Shown here: positions 1 to 6,734 of the stretch, piece by piece
Layout of the letters: each line of letters opens with the position of its first letter
How positions within the stretch are numbered: position 1 is the first letter of the stretch
Origin: CAZXMB01 sp964641715
GTDB taxonomy: Bacteria; Desulfobacterota; BSN033; UBA1163
DNA length: 25,763 nucleotides
Direction: 5' to 3'
NCBI GenBank assembly: GCA_964641715.1
Contig: CAZXMB010000015.1
Location: forward strand, 1-25,763
The notes under the pieces: generated by a model
What the model was told of the DNA's origin: nothing
Database searches by the model: none
The model's input: only the letters and a program-made list of their open reading frames with translations
Program-made: the position numbers and the translations under genes

Positions 1-1
1 A

Positions 2-826
2 TTACGACACAGCCCTTGATGGGAGAGGGGAGGGGTGAGGGTGTTCAGAGTTTTCCTCCTCACCCAGGTAGGCCTTCAGCACTTCAGGGTGTTTCTGAAT
101 CTCTTCCGGTAATCCCTCCGCGATTCTCTCACCGTAATTTAAAGCTAAGATGCGATCCGAGATGTCCATGATGAGGTTCATGTCGTGTTCCACCAGAAGG
201 ACCGTAATACCGAGATCGTCCCGAATATCCTGGATGGAGAACATCAGGTCACCCTTCTCCTCCATATTCATTCCGGCAGAAGGCTCGTCGAGCAAAATCA
301 GCTCCGGCTCCAGAGCGAGGGCCCGGCCGAGTTCCACAAGTTTTCGAGTTCCATAGGGAAGGTTGATGACAAACTGGTTCCTTGCAGACTGCAACTCTAA
401 AAAATCGATGACCTCCTCCACCTTCTTCCGGTGGGCAATCTCTTCCTTTGCTGCCTTTGAGTTTTTATAGATGAAAGTGGCACCCCTCCATACACCGGTC
501 CTCATATGGAGATGTCGGCCCAGCATCAGGTTGTCCATGGTGCTCATATGGGAGAAGAGTTCAATATTCTGAAAGGTTCTTGCAATCCCCTTCTCCGCAA
601 CCCGGTAAGGTTTGAAGTAAGTGATATCCTCTTCCTTAAAAGAGATCTTTCCTGAATCGGGCCGATAAATCCCACTGATGCAGTTGAAGATGGTGGTCTT
701 CCCGGCTCCATTCGGCCCGATGATGGAGTAGATGGCACCTTTCTCCACTTCAAAGCTGACGTTACTCAGTGCCCTGATGCCACCAAATGAAATCGTTAAG
801 TTTTCGATTTTGAGGATAGGTGCCAT
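2..826 (-). CDS. livG: Branched-chain amino acid ABC transporter ATP-binding protein (LivG-type)
   Basis: This is the cytoplasmic ATPase that would power a branched-chain amino-acid or related amide/carboxylate importer. The 274-residue product has Walker A GPNGAGKTT at about residues 37-45, a signature-like LPYGTRK, Walker B LILLDEPSAGM, and the EHD switch histidine followed by the LivG-like tail DISDRILALNYGE. It lies downstream of the binding-protein and permease genes on the same strand. A second ATPase (livF) is usual and would be expected just beyond the left edge. The start is the ATG at 826, with only a weak GGATGA upstream. The last 14 or so residues (EHPHPSPLPSRAVS) do not look like LivG; they are encoded by a G-rich motif that resembles a dispersed intergenic repeat. 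The substrate is not decided by sequence. Confidence 0.93.
   Translation of the reverse strand: MAPILKIENLTISFGGIRALSNVSFEVEKGAIYSIIGPNGAGKTTIFNCISGIYRPDSGKISFKEEDITYFKPYRVAEKGIARTFQNIELFSHMSTMDNLMLGRHLHMRTGVWRGATFIYKNSKAAKEEIAHRKKVEEVIDFLELQSARNQFVINLPYGTRKLVELGRALALEPELILLDEPSAGMNMEEKGDLMFSIQDIRDDLGITVLLVEHDMNLIMDISDRILALNYGERIAEGLPEEIQKHPEVLKAYLGEEENSEHPHPSPLPSRAVS
21..43. repeat. G-rich repeat-like motif inside the 3' end of livG
   Basis: A G-rich purine motif with units GGGAGAGG and GGGGTGAGGG occupies the last codons of livG. Read on the minus strand it gives the PHPSPLPS peptide that commonly appears when this sort of intergenic repeat is translated. Only one copy is in this window, so its status as a dispersed repeat is inferred from general familiarity. 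Confidence 0.45.
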
Positions 827-866
827 AAATAAGAATCATCCATTATAGTGAACGACTAAAGAAATT

Positions 867-927
867 TGTCATTGCGAGGAACGCAGTGGCGTGGGTCGCA
901 TCGACCTTCGCTTCGCTCGCAATGACA
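867..927. repeat. MITE-like palindromic repeat between livK-like gene and livG
   Basis: A 61-bp element is bounded by perfect 12-bp inverted ends, TGTCATTGCGAG at 867-878 and CTCGCAATGACA at 916-927, with a short GC-rich centre. Elements with these ends are widespread in bacterial genomes as non-coding dispersed repeats. It lies in the 160-bp gap within the operon, so it is probably transcribed and could fold into a long stem between the binding-protein and ATPase messages. No terminator-type T-run follows on the minus strand. Confidence 0.75.
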
Positions 928-986
928 CGGAATGGATTCCGATTACTTTAAGCCGCTCACAATCATTTTGCAATTTGCACTTATAT

Positions 987-2177
987 TCACTTCGTGATCT
1001 TGATCCAGTCTGTCAACCTTTGAATACTTCCATCCGGTTTGACCTTCCCGTAAAATACATGCTTTCCCCCCTGCCTGTCCATAGGGGTTTTAGGTGAACT
1101 ATAGGTAAGGGGAGGACCGATCCCTTGCCAATCCTTTAAAGTCTCCATCGCCTTCACCCAGGTCTCCGGTGTCAAATTCCTTCCCGCTCTCCTTACCCCC
1201 TCAAAAAATGGTTCAGCGAAGATGATTCCCGCATAATAAAATACTCCCCATCTCTCCTGAGGCGCTAATTTTTTATGCCATTCCCTGTACTTTACCATGA
1301 GAGGATGATTGGAATCGGGAAGCTCTCCGAAGAACGAATTGATCATTCCAGCCCACATACCCTTTGTGATCTGCATCATTAGCACGGAATCAGAAAGCGT
1401 ATTACTGGTGGCCCATTGGGGCTTGAATCCTATCTTGGCTGTCTCGGCCAAAATCAATGCGGCGTGTGTGGGCATGGTCCACATAATCACTGCTTCTGCT
1501 CCCGAATTCTTGAGTTTGAGGGCATGGGTGCTCAAGTCACGATCAGTTACTTCTGCCGAAATTTTTTCAACGAGTTTGATCTTATGTTTTATAAGATACC
1601 GTTCCACTCCCATCACGCCCTGCTTACCATAGTCGTCATTCTGGTAAAACATCGCAATCTTTTTAAACCCCAATTTCTCGTAAAGATAGCCCGTAAGGTT
1701 ATAGGCCTCGTCATCATAGAGGGGATAGATTGCAAAGATGTATTTTTGAATTGGCGTGATCCACTCGTAAACGCCTGTGACAGGACCACACCAGGGCATT
1801 TTGTTCTCCATCAGGTAATCCCTTGCGGTCATGCCACATGCCACCCCCACTCCTCCTACAATAGCAAATACGCCGATCTGCTCCACGAGCTCCTTGGCGA
1901 TGGCCTTGGTCTTTGCAGGCTGATAGGAATCGTCACGGAGAAAATACTTGAACTTCCTTCCGTGAATTCCGCCTTCTTCATTAATGATTTTAACCAGCAG
2001 GTCTGTTCCCCTGGCGACTGCACCCCAGGGAGCCGCAGGTCCGGTCTGGGGTCCCCACTGACCGATGAGGATTTCAGTGTCGGTCACCCCGCGCACCTTT
2101 TGAGCTGAGGCCGGAGCTGTGATGAAGAGAATTGTCAAAACCAATAGTGGCAGAGATATTAGAGTTCTTTTCAACAT
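987..2177 (-). CDS. Branched-chain amino acid ABC transporter periplasmic substrate-binding protein
   Basis: This 396-residue protein is the extracytoplasmic receptor of the transporter. It begins with a classic signal peptide (MLKR, a hydrophobic stretch, then APASA before Q26), so it is likely cleaved and periplasmic. No lipobox is seen. The mature part starts GVTDTEILIGQWGPQTG, typical of the Leu/Ile/Val-binding (Peripla_BP_6) family, and contains the family's KIAMFYQNDDYGKQG and a C-terminal GKVKPDGSIQRLTDW region. The ATG at 2177 follows a strong AGAAAGGAGGAG ribosome site. Members of this family bind many ligands (aliphatic amino acids, amides, aromatic acids), so leucine specificity should not be assumed. 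Confidence 0.93.
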   Translation of the reverse strand: MLKRTLISLPLLVLTILFITAPASAQKVRGVTDTEILIGQWGPQTGPAAPWGAVARGTDLLVKIINEEGGIHGRKFKYFLRDDSYQPAKTKAIAKELVEQIGVFAIVGGVGVACGMTARDYLMENKMPWCGPVTGVYEWITPIQKYIFAIYPLYDDEAYNLTGYLYEKLGFKKIAMFYQNDDYGKQGVMGVERYLIKHKIKLVEKISAEVTDRDLSTHALKLKNSGAEAVIMWTMPTHAALILAETAKIGFKPQWATSNTLSDSVLMMQITKGMWAGMINSFFGELPDSNHPLMVKYREWHKKLAPQERWGVFYYAGIIFAEPFFEGVRRAGRNLTPETWVKAMETLKDWQGIGPPLTYSSPKTPMDRQGGKHVFYGKVKPDGSIQRLTDWIKITK

Positions 2178-2213
2178 TTTTGCTCTCCTCCTTTCTAAGA
2201 TTTTGAATAAATC

Positions 2214-2255
2214 ACTGATTACTGATAACTGACCACTGGTAACCGGTCACTCACA
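2214..2255. repeat. Degenerate heptamer array, consensus ACTGATA
   Basis: Six back-to-back 7-bp units can be read from 2214: the first is ACTGATT, the second ACTGATA, and the later ones keep AC and partly TG while diverging. The final unit overlaps the livH stop codon (2251-2253). It fills most of the gap between livH and the binding-protein gene, upstream of the latter's ribosome site. The period is seen directly; any function is unknown. Confidence 0.7.
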
Positions 2256-3123
2256 CCTTCTTCACATAATGCCTCGCTAAAAGACCACTGGGTTTGATGC
2301 ATAACATCAGCACAATGATGGCAAAAGCGACGACCGATTTAAATGCCAGGGAGACATATCCGCCGAATAAATTTTCAATGATTCCCAGAAGGGCTCCTCC
2401 AACGGCTGTCCCCGGAAGGCTCGTCATCCCTCCTAAGACCCCGGAAGCAAAACCTTTAAGGAGAGGATCCATCATCATCGGTGGGTCGAGAACCCCCAGA
2501 GCGGCAATGAGCATACCGGCGACTGCCCCGACGAGAGAGCTGAGGGCCCAGGTGAAGGAGAGGATCCATTTGGTCCGGATGCCCATCACCCGGGCGGCCA
2601 GCGGGTTCTGTTGCGTAGCCCTCATGGCAATCCCCAGTTTGGTGTACCGGAAAAAGAGGAAGAGGATAAACATTAAGACCAGTGAGACCAGGATAGTCCA
2701 GAAATTGATCTTGCTGATGATCAAGCCGTGGAAGTGATAGGTCTCGATATTGGAGACAGGAAAAGGAAAAGACCTCTGATCCGGGCCCCATTTCCAGCCT
2801 GCAAATCCCATCAGAACCATTTCAAACCCGAGGGTGATGATGATCAATCCTAATACATTGGGGTCTTTGGCCTGTCTCAAAAAGACCATCTCGAAGAAGA
2901 TTCCCAGGAAGATGGCGAAGAGAAAGGTGAGGAGCACGGCCCATTGAAAGTCCACATGATAACCCTCCAGGATGGTGAAGGCTATGAAGGTGCTGATCAT
3001 GGCCATCTCACCCTGGGCGAAGTTGAGGACTTCAGAAGATTTGTAAATGATCACCATGGCAAGAGCTAACAGGGCATAACAGGCTCCCACCGCCAAACCA
3101 CTTACCATCAGTTGTCCAAACAT
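2251..3123 (-). CDS. livH: Branched-chain amino acid ABC transporter permease (LivH-type)
   Basis: A 290-residue, very hydrophobic inner-membrane permease with about eight predicted transmembrane segments. The N-terminus (GLAVGACYALLALAMVIIYKSSEVLNFAQGEMAM) is the LivH hallmark, and the ATPase-contacting loop near the end reads FASGVLGGMTSLPGTAVGG. It would pair with LivM to form the pore. The ATG at 3123 has GGAG a few bases upstream (minus strand). Length is usual for the family. It is separated from livM by a 162-bp repeat-filled gap, yet the shared strand and pathway argue for one operon. Confidence 0.94.
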   Translation of the reverse strand: MFGQLMVSGLAVGACYALLALAMVIIYKSSEVLNFAQGEMAMISTFIAFTILEGYHVDFQWAVLLTFLFAIFLGIFFEMVFLRQAKDPNVLGLIIITLGFEMVLMGFAGWKWGPDQRSFPFPVSNIETYHFHGLIISKINFWTILVSLVLMFILFLFFRYTKLGIAMRATQQNPLAARVMGIRTKWILSFTWALSSLVGAVAGMLIAALGVLDPPMMMDPLLKGFASGVLGGMTSLPGTAVGGALLGIIENLFGGYVSLAFKSVVAFAIIVLMLCIKPSGLLARHYVKKV

Positions 3124-3138
3124 ACTTATCTCCGATAA

Positions 3139-3280
3139 GAAATTCGAAATTCGAATATCGAAATTCGAAACAAATCCGAAATCCTAATTTTCAAAATTCT
3201 AAACTTGTTTTCTTTTTGGAAAATTAGCATTTTGGACATTTGTGCTTGTTTCGAATTTCGTGCTTCGAGTTTAGGATTTC
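3139..3280. repeat. AT-rich heptamer arrays in inverted orientation between livM and livH
   Basis: From 3139 the sequence runs in 7-bp units starting GAAATTC, GAAATTC, and staying in register for about ten increasingly degenerate units to 3208. From about 3224 to 3279 a second heptad series with consensus CGNNTTT runs as its approximate reverse complement. The two arms share a perfect 15-bp inverted match (CGAAATTCGAAACAA at 3159-3173 against 3246-3260). The block fills the livM-livH gap almost exactly, and a 78-codon minus-strand reading frame through it is a translation of repeat, not a gene. It could fold into a long imperfect stem in the operon RNA. Confidence 0.8.
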
Positions 3281-3285
3281 TTTTT

Positions 3286-4347
3286 TTAAAAGGGCCATGT
3301 CTTCCAATACTTTTTCGTCCGGATCCAGAACCCAAATATCCCGAGCGGCTCGAACAGGACAATCAGGATCATGATCAGTCCATAGACGATCACTGCGATG
3401 TTCGAGATCCCTGAGACGCTCATATATTTTTGTGAAAAGGTGACCAGCGCTGGCCCGATCACCGCGATATCCTGGATCGCCTGAAGTTTGATGTCAAGAT
3501 AGGTCATCAGGGCGGCTCCGGCAATGGAGCCCATGACCGATCCCAATCCTCCGACGACCACCATGGCCAGAAAGGTGATGGACATGATGAGATGAAAGCT
3601 CTCAGGGTTGATAAAGCCGAGAATAAAGGCATAGAGGCCACCTGCCACTCCAGTATAAAAGGCGCTCACGGCAAAGGAGAGGGTTTTATAGTAGGTGAGA
3701 TTGACTCCCATGGCCTCCGCAGCGATATCGCTGTCCCGGATGGCGATAAAGGCACGGCCCACTCTTGTCTTCATCAACTTGATGGCGCCGATGACCATGA
3801 GCACAGCGATGACCATAATCATGTAGTAAAAATGGGTGTCTTTCATCGGGGTGCCCAAGAATTCAAGTTTCGGAGCCTGAAGCCCCATCCTGCCTCCGAA
3901 GAATTCCATATGTTTGATAATCGTGGTGATCGTCATTCCAAAACCGAGTGTGGCGATTGTAAGATAGGGTCCTTTTAATCGAAGGGCAGGAAGGCCCAGA
4001 AGAAATCCGAAAATAGAGGAAATAAATCCCGCAATGGGGAGGGCAATAAAGAGGGGGAAGCCCCAGTTCAGCACAGGGATGACCGTAGTGAAGGCCCCGA
4101 TCGCGAAGAAACCGGCATGTCCCATGGAGATCTGACCGGTATAGCCCACCAGGATATTCAAACCGATGGCCACAAGGGCATTGACCGTGATCAAGTTGAC
4201 AATATAGACAGAGAATCCCAGGGGATGATATTTTGTGATGAAGAAGGGTAAGAATGCCAAAAAGACGAGGAAGAGAATAGACCAAAAAAGAATGGTGTTA
4301 CTTTTGAATAGTTCGATGTCTTCATAATAATTTCGTTTGATATCCAT
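3286..4347 (-). CDS. livM: Branched-chain amino acid ABC transporter permease (LivM-type)
   Basis: The second inner-membrane permease of the importer, 353 residues with multiple transmembrane segments. Diagnostic stretches are NILVGYTGQISMGHAGFF, the LRLKGPYLTIATLGFG element and the cytoplasmic coupling loop AMVVVGGLGSVMGSIAGAAL. The N-terminus carries a hydrophilic lead of about 20 residues (MDIKRNYYEDIELFKSN) before the first membrane segment. It is the first gene of the cluster, about 80 bases downstream of the likely transcription start, and the ATG at 4347 has a modest GGATCTCC upstream. LivM first in a liv cluster is less common than a binding protein first, but not rare in this type of bacterium. 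Confidence 0.94.
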   Translation of the reverse strand: MDIKRNYYEDIELFKSNTILFWSILFLVFLAFLPFFITKYHPLGFSVYIVNLITVNALVAIGLNILVGYTGQISMGHAGFFAIGAFTTVIPVLNWGFPLFIALPIAGFISSIFGFLLGLPALRLKGPYLTIATLGFGMTITTIIKHMEFFGGRMGLQAPKLEFLGTPMKDTHFYYMIMVIAVLMVIGAIKLMKTRVGRAFIAIRDSDIAAEAMGVNLTYYKTLSFAVSAFYTGVAGGLYAFILGFINPESFHLIMSITFLAMVVVGGLGSVMGSIAGAALMTYLDIKLQAIQDIAVIGPALVTFSQKYMSVSGISNIAVIVYGLIMILIVLFEPLGIFGFWIRTKKYWKTWPF

Positions 4348-4435
4348 CCCGGAGATCCTATTGCGGCTCTTTCTTTACGGCAGGTCCATAAAGGGACTCT
4401 TATTTTCTCAGTAGCCTCATTTAATGGCGATATGT

Positions 4436-4463
4436 ATTATATTCGCAGGGAGTTTAATGTCAA
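4436..4463 (-). promoter_or_regulatory. Consensus sigma-70 promoter for the liv cluster
   Basis: On the minus strand a perfect -35 TTGACA (4458-4463) and a perfect -10 TATAAT (4436-4441) are separated by 16 bp. Transcription would start near 4429 and run into livM with a leader of about 80 bases. Both hexamers being exact suggests high basal expression; I see no clear operator palindrome beside them. Confidence 0.8.
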
Positions 4464-4553
4464 CCCTTTTTTACGGTCTTTGTGAAAAAAGAGAAAAAAA
4501 CCCTGAATGCATCCGCTTTCAACAATTTTCAGAGATTTTAAAAACCTTCCCTA

Positions 4554-4582
4554 TAGACCTTTAGGAAATAAACTGCTATAAG
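4554..4582 (+). promoter_or_regulatory. Possible promoter for the 156-residue hypothetical gene
   Basis: TAGACC (4554-4559; four of six to the -35 consensus), 17 bp, TATAAG (4577-4582; five of six). The predicted start near 4590 would give a leader of about 73 bases that contains the hairpins in front of the gene. The -35 is weak, so this is tentative. The rest of the 315-bp gap between livM and this gene holds the liv promoter and no ORF. Confidence 0.35.
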
Positions 4583-4610
4583 AGATTAGGAATTTGTGAC
4601 AGGCGGGGAG

Positions 4611-4660
4611 GGGCGAAGCCCACCTCTTTAAGATTTCGGTTGCTCATCGAAAGAGAGGTG
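4611..4660 (+). promoter_or_regulatory. Leader hairpins masking the ribosome-binding site
   Basis: CACCTCTTT (4621-4629) can pair with AGAGAGGTG (4652-4660) to make a 9-bp stem with one G-U pair, closed two bases before the ATG at 4663. The right arm is the gene's own Shine-Dalgarno sequence. Immediately upstream GGGC (4611-4614) pairs with GCCC (4618-4621), overlapping the first base of the masking stem, and a further G-rich stretch at about 4604-4614 could compete for the CACCTC arm. This layout resembles a translational switch. No known riboswitch class was recognised. Confidence 0.4.
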
Positions 4661-4662
4661 TC

Positions 4663-5133
4663 ATGGGAGTCTTCGATTTTCTTACGAAGGGTGGACCGGG
4701 AAGAACCGGGGGTGATGAACCACCGATCGGAAAGGAGATCAGGACTTATGAGGAGCTTATGGATGATCTCATGACATGGAATATTGAACAAACCGATATC
4801 TTAGAGGTGTTGCGGAAAGAGGTGGATGAGATTAGGCTTAAGAACTGGTCTGATGCCCTGGGAGAAGGGATAAGAAAGAATCTCTCCTCCTTTTCGGGAA
4901 ATGAGAAGGAAAATCCTTTTATCTCTGTTTATCTCGATCTTTATTACTTCGTAAAAGGTCTAAGGACAAAACTATTGGCCGACCCGACCATGAAGAACGC
5001 AAAGCGTGCGGGGAAAACGGATTCTCTCTCTATTTGTATCATCTGTGGTATTCGGGCCCTGCAAAAGGAGAAGGGTCTGGGGAAGCTCATGGATTCGCTC
5101 CAGTGGATGATGCTGGAAAGGTATCTCGGGTAA
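4663..5133 (+). CDS. Hypothetical protein, 156 residues
   Basis: I do not recognise this protein. It is soluble, mostly helical-looking and charged, with no signal peptide or membrane segment. After a short glycine-rich lead (GGPGRTGGDEPP) come a helix-like acidic stretch (YEELMDDLMTWNIEQTDILEVLRKEVDEI), a region with NPFISVYLDLYYFVKGLRTKLL, and a C-terminal part with a CIIC pair at about 122-125. The ATG at 4663 is chosen because GAGAGGTG lies just upstream; that site is also the arm of a hairpin. It stands alone between the divergent liv promoter and tRNA-Val. The coding pattern looks genuine, and base use resembles its neighbours. Confidence 0.7.
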   Translation: MGVFDFLTKGGPGRTGGDEPPIGKEIRTYEELMDDLMTWNIEQTDILEVLRKEVDEIRLKNWSDALGEGIRKNLSSFSGNEKENPFISVYLDLYYFVKGLRTKLLADPTMKNAKRAGKTDSLSICIICGIRALQKEKGLGKLMDSLQWMMLERYLG

Positions 5134-5151
5134 ATTTTTTCTCCCGCGGGG

Positions 5152-5179
5152 TTGACTTTTTGAAATAATCTAATAAAAT
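5152..5179 (+). promoter_or_regulatory. Promoter of tRNA-Val
   Basis: TTGACT (5152-5157), 16 bp, TAAAAT (5174-5179), each one mismatch from consensus. The predicted transcription start is about 5186, some five bases before the mature tRNA 5' end, as is usual for tRNA genes. It may also serve yebC downstream. Confidence 0.7.
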
Positions 5180-5190
5180 AAAGTTCATCC

Positions 5191-5265
5191 GGGCGCTTAG
5201 TTCAGGGGGAGAACGCCTGCTTCACACGCAGGAAGTCAGAGGTTCAAATCCTCTAGCGCCCACCA
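5191..5265 (+). tRNA. tRNA-Val (CAC)
   Basis: A complete cloverleaf is readable: acceptor GGGCGCT with AGCGCCC, D-stem GTTC with GAAC, anticodon stem CCTGC with GCAGG around loop TTCACAC (anticodon CAC, reading GUG), a five-base variable loop, T-stem AGAGG with CCTCT around TTCAAAT, discriminator A and an encoded CCA. The total is 75 nt. A near-consensus promoter sits immediately upstream. Confidence 0.96.
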
Positions 5266-5313
5266 TATTCCAGAGAGTTGAGTGTGGAAAGCGAAATGCA
5301 GTTTTTAAATAAT

Positions 5314-5341
5314 CACCTACCACATTCTACCTTCCAACTTC
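5314..5341. repeat. Short heptamer array upstream of yebC
   Basis: Four consecutive 7-bp units, with consensus YANCTTC (third unit TACCTTC, fourth CAACTTC), end 14 bases before the yebC ATG. The units are degenerate, so the call relies on register more than identity. The array overlaps the place where the yebC ribosome site is expected. Confidence 0.5.
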
Positions 5342-5355
5342 AAGGGTAAAGCGTC

Positions 5356-6105
5356 ATGTCCGGACATTCAAAGTGGAGTACGATCAAGCGGAAAAAAGGG
5401 GCGGCAGATGCCAAACGGGGAAAGGTCTTCACTAAAATCATCAAAGAGATTATGGTCGCTGCCCGCTTTGGGGGAGGAGATATTAATTCCAATCCGAGAC
5501 TGCGGACAGCCGTGCTTGCCGCTAAAGCGGAAAACATGCCGAAGGACAACATTGAACGGGCCATCAAGAAAGGGACCGGGGAGCTGGAAGGGGTTCACTA
5601 TGAGGATCTGACCTATGAGGGATATGGTCCGGGCGGGGTGGCCATGATGCTGGAGGTCTTGACTGATAATAAAAATCGTACGGTCGCGGATGTGAGGCAT
5701 ATCTTTTCCAAACACAATGGAAACCTTGGGGAGGCAGGGTGCGTTTCATGGATGTTTGAGAAGAAAGGACTGATCCTGATCGATAAAGGTGGAGTGGATG
5801 AGGATCGTCTCATCGAGGTCGCTCTGGATGCGGGTGCGCTCGATGTGAAAGATACGGGGAAGGATTTTGAGGTGACGACCCGCCCATCGGATTACGAAGA
5901 GGTGAAGAAGACAATCGAGGAGGCAGGGTTTAAATCAAATTATTCTGAAGTGACCATGGTCCCCCAGACCACTGTCCATCTCACAGGGAAAGAGGCCGAG
6001 CAGATGTTGAAACTTATGGAGGGTCTTGAGGACTCTGACGATGTCCAGAAGGTTTATGCCAATTTTGATATTGCCGATGAGGAAATGGAACGGCTCAGTG
6101 CATAA
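5356..6105 (+). CDS. yebC: YebC/PmpR (TACO1) family protein
   Basis: A 249-residue protein of the YebC family, opening with the diagnostic MSGHSKWSTIKRKKGAADAK and continuing with RLRTAVLAAKAENMPKDNIERAIKKG, YEGYGPGGVA and the GNLGEAGCVSWMFEKKG element. The family was long called a DNA-binding regulator; more recent work on relatives ties it to translation and relief of ribosome stalling, so either reading should be kept open. Position next to ruvC is a very common arrangement and supports identity. The ATG at 5356 is preceded by CAAGGGTAAAG, a moderate ribosome site. Length is normal. Confidence 0.96.
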   Translation: MSGHSKWSTIKRKKGAADAKRGKVFTKIIKEIMVAARFGGGDINSNPRLRTAVLAAKAENMPKDNIERAIKKGTGELEGVHYEDLTYEGYGPGGVAMMLEVLTDNKNRTVADVRHIFSKHNGNLGEAGCVSWMFEKKGLILIDKGGVDEDRLIEVALDAGALDVKDTGKDFEVTTRPSDYEEVKKTIEEAGFKSNYSEVTMVPQTTVHLTGKEAEQMLKLMEGLEDSDDVQKVYANFDIADEEMERLSA

Positions 6106-6131
6106 ACGAATCCCTTTTAATCATTTTTTAT

Positions 6132-6172
6132 AAAGCCACCTGAGGAAGAGAGAGAAAGAGATGGGTGGCTTT
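6132..6172 (+). terminator. Possible intrinsic terminator or attenuator between yebC and ruvC
   Basis: AAAGCCACC (6132-6140) pairs perfectly with GGTGGCTTT (6164-6172) across a 23-base purine-rich loop, and the right arm runs into six or more T residues. The large loop weakens it. The stem lies only 25 bases before the preferred ruvC start, so it could end the yebC message or partly attenuate ruvCAB. Confidence 0.5.
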
Positions 6173-6197
6173 TTTCACATCTGAAGATCTTCTTCTG

Positions 6198-6683
6198 ATG
6201 AAGGCAATAGGGATCGATCCGGGTTTGGCCATGACAGGCTTCGGCGTGGTGGAGGCTCTTTCCAGAGGGGGAAGAGCCTGTGATTGGGGGGCCATCCGAA
6301 CGGATGCCCATTGCCCTCTCCCCCTGCGTTTGAAAACGATTTACAATGGCTTAAAGGAGCTCCTCGAGAAATGGGAACCCGACCTTCTCGTTTTGGAAGA
6401 GGTTTTTGTCCTGAAGCAATTTCCCAAGGCCGCCATTCAATTAGGAGAGGTGATAGGGGTGATTTACCTTGCCGCCCAGGAGAGTGCTATCCCTGTGGTC
6501 GAAGTGAGACCGACAGAGGTAAAGAGCGCATTGACCGGAAGCGGTCGGGCTGATAAGGAACAGATGAAGAAGGCCATTCGTCAGATACTGAGGATCGAGA
6601 TTCCCCTGAGCTCAAGCCATGCAGGCGATGCACTCGCATTGGCCTTAACCGGGCTTTCACGGGGCAGAAACTTCCGGTGGTAG
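6198..6683 (+). CDS. ruvC: Crossover junction endodeoxyribonuclease RuvC
   Basis: RuvC is the dimeric, Mg-dependent resolvase that cuts Holliday junctions made mobile by RuvAB. From the ATG at 6198 the protein is 161 residues and begins MKAIGIDPG, the family start, with catalytic Asp7. Glu67/Glu68 sit in VLEEVF. The C-terminal catalytic pair is His141 and Asp144 in SHAGDALALAL, the His form also known from Thermus RuvC where E. coli has Asp. A longer frame opens at GTG 6165, but that codon lies in the terminator-like hairpin and adds 11 non-family residues. No good ribosome site precedes 6198, so the start is likely rather than certain. Confidence 0.93.
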   Translation: MKAIGIDPGLAMTGFGVVEALSRGGRACDWGAIRTDAHCPLPLRLKTIYNGLKELLEKWEPDLLVLEEVFVLKQFPKAAIQLGEVIGVIYLAAQESAIPVVEVRPTEVKSALTGSGRADKEQMKKAIRQILRIEIPLSSSHAGDALALALTGLSRGRNFRW

Positions 6684-6734
6684 TTTTAAGGTGTGAGCAA
6701 GTCGTGTGGGTGAATCGAGTAAAAAGGTTCGCGC

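Noticed and set aside
1416..2108. A 230-codon plus-strand frame opposite the binding-protein gene
   Set aside because: The minus-strand protein has a signal peptide and family motifs throughout, so the opposite frame is not a gene.
3126..3362. A 78-codon minus-strand frame covering the livM-livH gap
   Set aside because: It is a translation of the AT-rich heptamer repeat (repeated FRI/FEFRIS-like peptides) and overlaps the end of livM.
5143..5150. CCCGCGGG palindrome as terminator of the hypothetical gene at 4663-5133
   Set aside because: It is only a short self-complementary octamer with no loop or T-run following, so it is not usable as an intrinsic terminator.
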